Assembly: GCF_905233635.1 (NCBI RefSeq)
Contig: NZ_CAJODG010000065.1
Location: forward strand, 1-15,349
Source: Selenomonas sp. AE3005
GTDB taxonomy: Bacteria; Bacillota; Negativicutes; Selenomonadales; Selenomonadaceae
Direction: 5' to 3'
Length of the DNA: 15,349 bases
The translations under genes were made by a program, and so were the position numbers. Below the pieces are notes generated by a model that was not told the DNA's origin, did no database searches, and saw only the letters and a list, made by a program, of their open reading frames with translations. Of the stretch, positions 13,199-15,349 are shown piece after piece (within the stretch, counting starts at the first letter, position 1; every line of letters starts with the position of its first letter).

Positions 13199-14449
13199 TT
13201 ACGTGTTTTTTAATGGTTCGTAGGCATCCGTATGGAGAAATTCTCGTTCGAGGATTTCTCCGTTTTGTTTCCATAAGCGGTAAAGAGAAGGGCGCATGGA
13301 ACTGCCTTCGGTGACAAGGGCAATGCTCTTGCCGGCAAGATCGGCTTTGGTGCCCAGTACATAGACCGTCAGGGCACTGCCACTGTTGGCAATGGTGAGA
13401 TAAACCGGATGGGGCAGAGGATTGCGGAAGACGAAGTCAATAAGCCCATCTGCCACAGTGGCATCCCGTCCGGCAGGCACATAGGAGGATGACGCGAAAT
13501 GTCCTGTGCGTTCTACAGGGGTCAGTCCTGCCAGCAAAATTGCATTGTAGAGGGTGGAACTGACCTGACAGACACCGCCGCCCACATCAATGGAATGTTT
13601 GCCGTAGACGATAACGCCGGCATCCTTATACCCGGCTTCGTGTGTGCGAGGGCCTACGGTATTATTGAAGGATAAGGTCGCACCGCTGCGGATTAACGCC
13701 CCTTGCAAATGGCTGGCGGCAAGACCGATATTATCGCCGCGGTCACCGGGATAGAAGCGAGTGGTATAGGATCCTAAAACACCATCCATAAAAGCAAGGT
13801 CGTTATCCTGTACAAAGGGGAGCTGTTCAGAAGGAGTCAGCTCCTTTTTTACCGTCAGGTTGAATGTCTGAAAATCCGGTGACAGTTCAGCTATGATGGG
13901 GTCAATATCCAAACTTAGCCCGATTACCGCTGGTGTTTTACGGATACTGCCGTCAGCTTGCAGAATAACGCTGCCATTTTTCGGTGGCGTGTCAATGGCG
14001 GTCTTTATTTGTTGCAGCTTGTCATGGAGGAGCTGTTCGTCAAAGCTGGCATCCATAGTAACGGTGGTCCCGAAAATAGCACAGCGCATCTGGGTGATGA
14101 TGTTTTCAATGGCAGTTCCATCCCGGCCAATGCTATAGGCAGTTTCCACGGCTTTATCCACATTGCCATGAAGGTTGATATCTGCGGGGTCAATCTGGAA
14201 GTTTCGTTCCTTATATGTAAGGACAGCAGCCTTGCGCTGGAGTTTGCTGGCCGCTGTATCCGTAAAGAACTTGTGGGCTTCATTTTTACTCAGGCCGGCA
14301 ATGGTGACGCCATTAGACTGTACCCCCATAATGATGCGGTCTTTGTTGCTGACTGTAACCGATATGCAGCCGGCAACTAATACGGCTGTTATCGTTGCGG
14401 CTGTGGTCAGGGTAACGATTTTGCCCAAAGCCGCATTGGAAAGATTCAT
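13199..14449 (-). CDS. VanW family protein, envelope-anchored
   Basis: This 416-aa protein belongs to the VanW family, whose role is not settled. Relatives occur in some vancomycin-resistance clusters but most, like this one, are chromosomal and far from resistance genes. An N-terminal hydrophobic stretch (about 11-30) ends VAGC, so it may be a lipoprotein with Cys28 as anchor, or simply membrane-anchored. A YoaR-type peptidoglycan-binding-like part follows (about 70-205). The VanW domain (about 225-360) holds the family motif VGGGVCQVSSTLYNA (289-303). A final beta-rich segment reaches to 416. On its own strand an SD (AGGGAG, 14467-14462) stands 12 bases before the ATG, which is rather long. 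No neighbour hints at glycopeptide resistance. Confidence 0.9.
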   Translation of the reverse strand: MNLSNAALGKIVTLTTAATITAVLVAGCISVTVSNKDRIIMGVQSNGVTIAGLSKNEAHKFFTDTAASKLQRKAAVLTYKERNFQIDPADINLHGNVDKAVETAYSIGRDGTAIENIITQMRCAIFGTTVTMDASFDEQLLHDKLQQIKTAIDTPPKNGSVILQADGSIRKTPAVIGLSLDIDPIIAELSPDFQTFNLTVKKELTPSEQLPFVQDNDLAFMDGVLGSYTTRFYPGDRGDNIGLAASHLQGALIRSGATLSFNNTVGPRTHEAGYKDAGVIVYGKHSIDVGGGVCQVSSTLYNAILLAGLTPVERTGHFASSSYVPAGRDATVADGLIDFVFRNPLPHPVYLTIANSGSALTVYVLGTKADLAGKSIALVTEGSSMRPSLYRLWKQNGEILEREFLHTDAYEPLKNT

Positions 14450-14493
14450 AATTGCAAGACACTCCCTATTAAATAATTTGAAGTACCGTTTCC

Positions 14494-14522
14494 ATTATAC
14501 TTTTTTTACGCGCAGGGTGCAA
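14494..14522 (-). promoter_or_regulatory. Promoter of the VanW gene
   Basis: Read on the - strand, TTGCAC (14522-14517) stands 17 bases before a perfect TATAAT (14499-14494). The predicted start of transcription is near 14487, about 40 bases before the ATG at 14449. Confidence 0.65.
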
Positions 14523-14565
14523 TGTAAGGTTGACTTTGTTTTTTTGACTTTTTTGTGATTACATC

Positions 14566-14594
14566 TTGACATTTTGACTAAAAAAAGGTAGTAT
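14566..14594 (+). promoter_or_regulatory. Promoter of groES-groEL
   Basis: A consensus TTGACA (14566-14571) stands 17 bases before TAGTAT (14589-14594). An overlapping TATAAA (14592-14597) has a 20-base spacer and is less likely. The start of transcription would fall just at the CIRCE element, as expected for HrcA repression. Confidence 0.75.
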
Positions 14595-14605
14595 AAAAAC
14601 TGTGC

Positions 14606-14632
14606 TTAGCACTCGACCATAATGAGTGCTAA
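14606..14632. promoter_or_regulatory. CIRCE operator (HrcA binding site)
   Basis: TTAGCACTC (14606-14614), nine spacer bases, then GAGTGCTAA (14624-14632). This matches the CIRCE consensus exactly. HrcA binds it to repress chaperonin genes until heat stress. It lies at the predicted start of transcription of groES. Confidence 0.98.
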
Positions 14633-14673
14633 CAAACTAACGACGTATTTCATAATATAGGAGGAAGATACCT

Positions 14674-14955
14674 ATGATTAAGCCATTGGGCGAAAGAGTT
14701 GTCATTGAAGTTGCTGAGGGCGATGTAAAGACCGCCAGCGGTATTGTACTGCCGGATACGGCTAAGGAAAAACCCCAGAAGGGCACGGTTGTAGCTGTGG
14801 GTACGGGCAAGCTCCTGGAAAACGGCGAACGCGCTGCTATGGAGGTTAAAGCCGGCGATACGGTTGTTTTCTCCAAATACTCTGGTTCTGAAGTCAAAGT
14901 TGACGATAAAGAGTATCTGATTGTCCGCGAAAGCGACATTCTGGCAATTCTCTAA
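14674..14955 (+). CDS. groES: Co-chaperonin GroES
   Basis: This 93-aa protein is a complete Cpn10. It caps the GroEL cage as a seven-membered ring in ATP-driven protein folding. It begins IKPLGERVVIE, has the mobile loop around KTASGIVLPDTAKEKPQ (about 19-35, with the GroEL-contacting IVL), and ends SDILAIL, all as in relatives. The SD AGGAGG lies 10 bases before the ATG. The gene is led by a CIRCE operator and followed 28 bases later by groEL. Confidence 0.98.
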   Translation: MIKPLGERVVIEVAEGDVKTASGIVLPDTAKEKPQKGTVVAVGTGKLLENGERAAMEVKAGDTVVFSKYSGSEVKVDDKEYLIVRESDILAIL

Positions 14956-14983
14956 TTAAATGTATTTTCTGGAGGTAATATAA

Positions 14984-15349
14984 ATGGCTAAACAGATTCT
15001 GTTTGACGAAGAGGCTCGCCGCGCTTTGGGCCGCGGTGTTGACGCACTGGCTAACGCCGTAAAAGTAACCCTTGGCCCGAAAGGCCGCAACGTAGTGCTC
15101 GAAAAGAAATTCGGCGCTCCGACCATCACCAATGATGGTGTAACGATTGCCCGCGACATTGAACTCGAAGATCCGTTCGAAAACATGGGTGCACAGCTCG
15201 TTAAAGAAGTTGCTACCAAGACCAACGATATCGCTGGTGATGGTACGACTACGGCTACGCTGCTGGCACAGGCCATGATTCATGAGGGCATGCGCAACGT
15301 TGTTGCTGGTGCTAATCCCATGATTATCAAAAAGGGTATCAACAAAGCT
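14984..15349 (+). CDS. groEL: Chaperonin GroEL (5' part, cut by the window edge)
   Basis: The first 122 codons of GroEL run unbroken to the end of the window. The protein begins MAKQILFDEEAR and shows the equatorial-domain ATP-binding parts: KVTLGPKGRNVVLEK (about 27-41), TNDGVTIA (about 48-55) and the phosphate-binding GDGTTTATLLA (about 85-95). The SD GGAGG (14971-14975) is 8 bases before the ATG. It follows groES in the same CIRCE-controlled operon. The remaining roughly 420 residues lie outside the window. Confidence 0.98.
   Translation, partial: MAKQILFDEEARRALGRGVDALANAVKVTLGPKGRNVVLEKKFGAPTITNDGVTIARDIELEDPFENMGAQLVKEVATKTNDIAGDGTTTATLLAQAMIHEGMRNVVAGANPMIIKKGINKA

Noticed and set aside
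13199..14449. VanW as a sign of vancomycin resistance
   Set aside because: No vanHAX, vanRS or related genes are nearby, and VanW-domain proteins are common in sensitive Firmicutes.

Overview
The window looks like ordinary chromosome from a low-to-moderate GC Firmicute, most likely one of the Negativicutes (Selenomonas, Mitsuokella or Megamonas-like). That placement is inference. It rests on a CIRCE operator before groES-groEL, a ydaO-type (c-di-AMP) leader before an NlpC/P60 hydrolase, a cobalamin riboswitch, ScpA/ScpB and MutS2, and many G+C-rich codons. No phage, insertion sequence or CRISPR array is visible.

Layout. Positions 13-125 hold a CCA-encoding tRNA-Cys and its terminator. A promoter at 131-159 then opens a dense seven-gene run on the + strand: an ADP-ribose pyrophosphatase-like Nudix hydrolase, a site-2 (M50) protease, scpA, scpB, a two-module U32 protein, mutS2 and a MATE transporter. 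After the first gap (54 bases, with a three-copy palindromic repeat) the genes overlap by 8 bases or abut, so they are probably co-transcribed and translationally coupled. Functionally the run mixes chromosome condensation (ScpAB), nucleic-acid or ribosome maintenance (MutS2, U32), membrane proteolysis, nucleotide clean-up and efflux. Next comes rnpB (about 9138-9466) with its own strong promoter and terminator.

From 9630 the region is rich in RNA-level control. A c-di-AMP riboswitch runs directly into the Shine-Dalgarno sequence of a secreted NlpC/P60 cell-wall hydrolase. A possible 25-residue membrane peptide and folB follow. A strong promoter then reads into a cobalamin riboswitch, a terminator, another long hairpin, a second terminator, and finally a GntP-family permease. 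A two-way terminator at 13129-13176 separates this from a VanW-family envelope protein on the - strand. Its promoter region is shared with the divergent, CIRCE-controlled groES-groEL operon. groEL runs off the window edge.

The points most worth a second look are the B12 riboswitch and tandem terminators before a GntP permease, the ydaO pseudoknot that covers the SD of the NlpC/P60 gene, the rnpB RNA that seems to lack P16/P17 and the L15 GGU motif, the 12-bp palindrome array between the first two genes, and the short membrane ORF at 10523.
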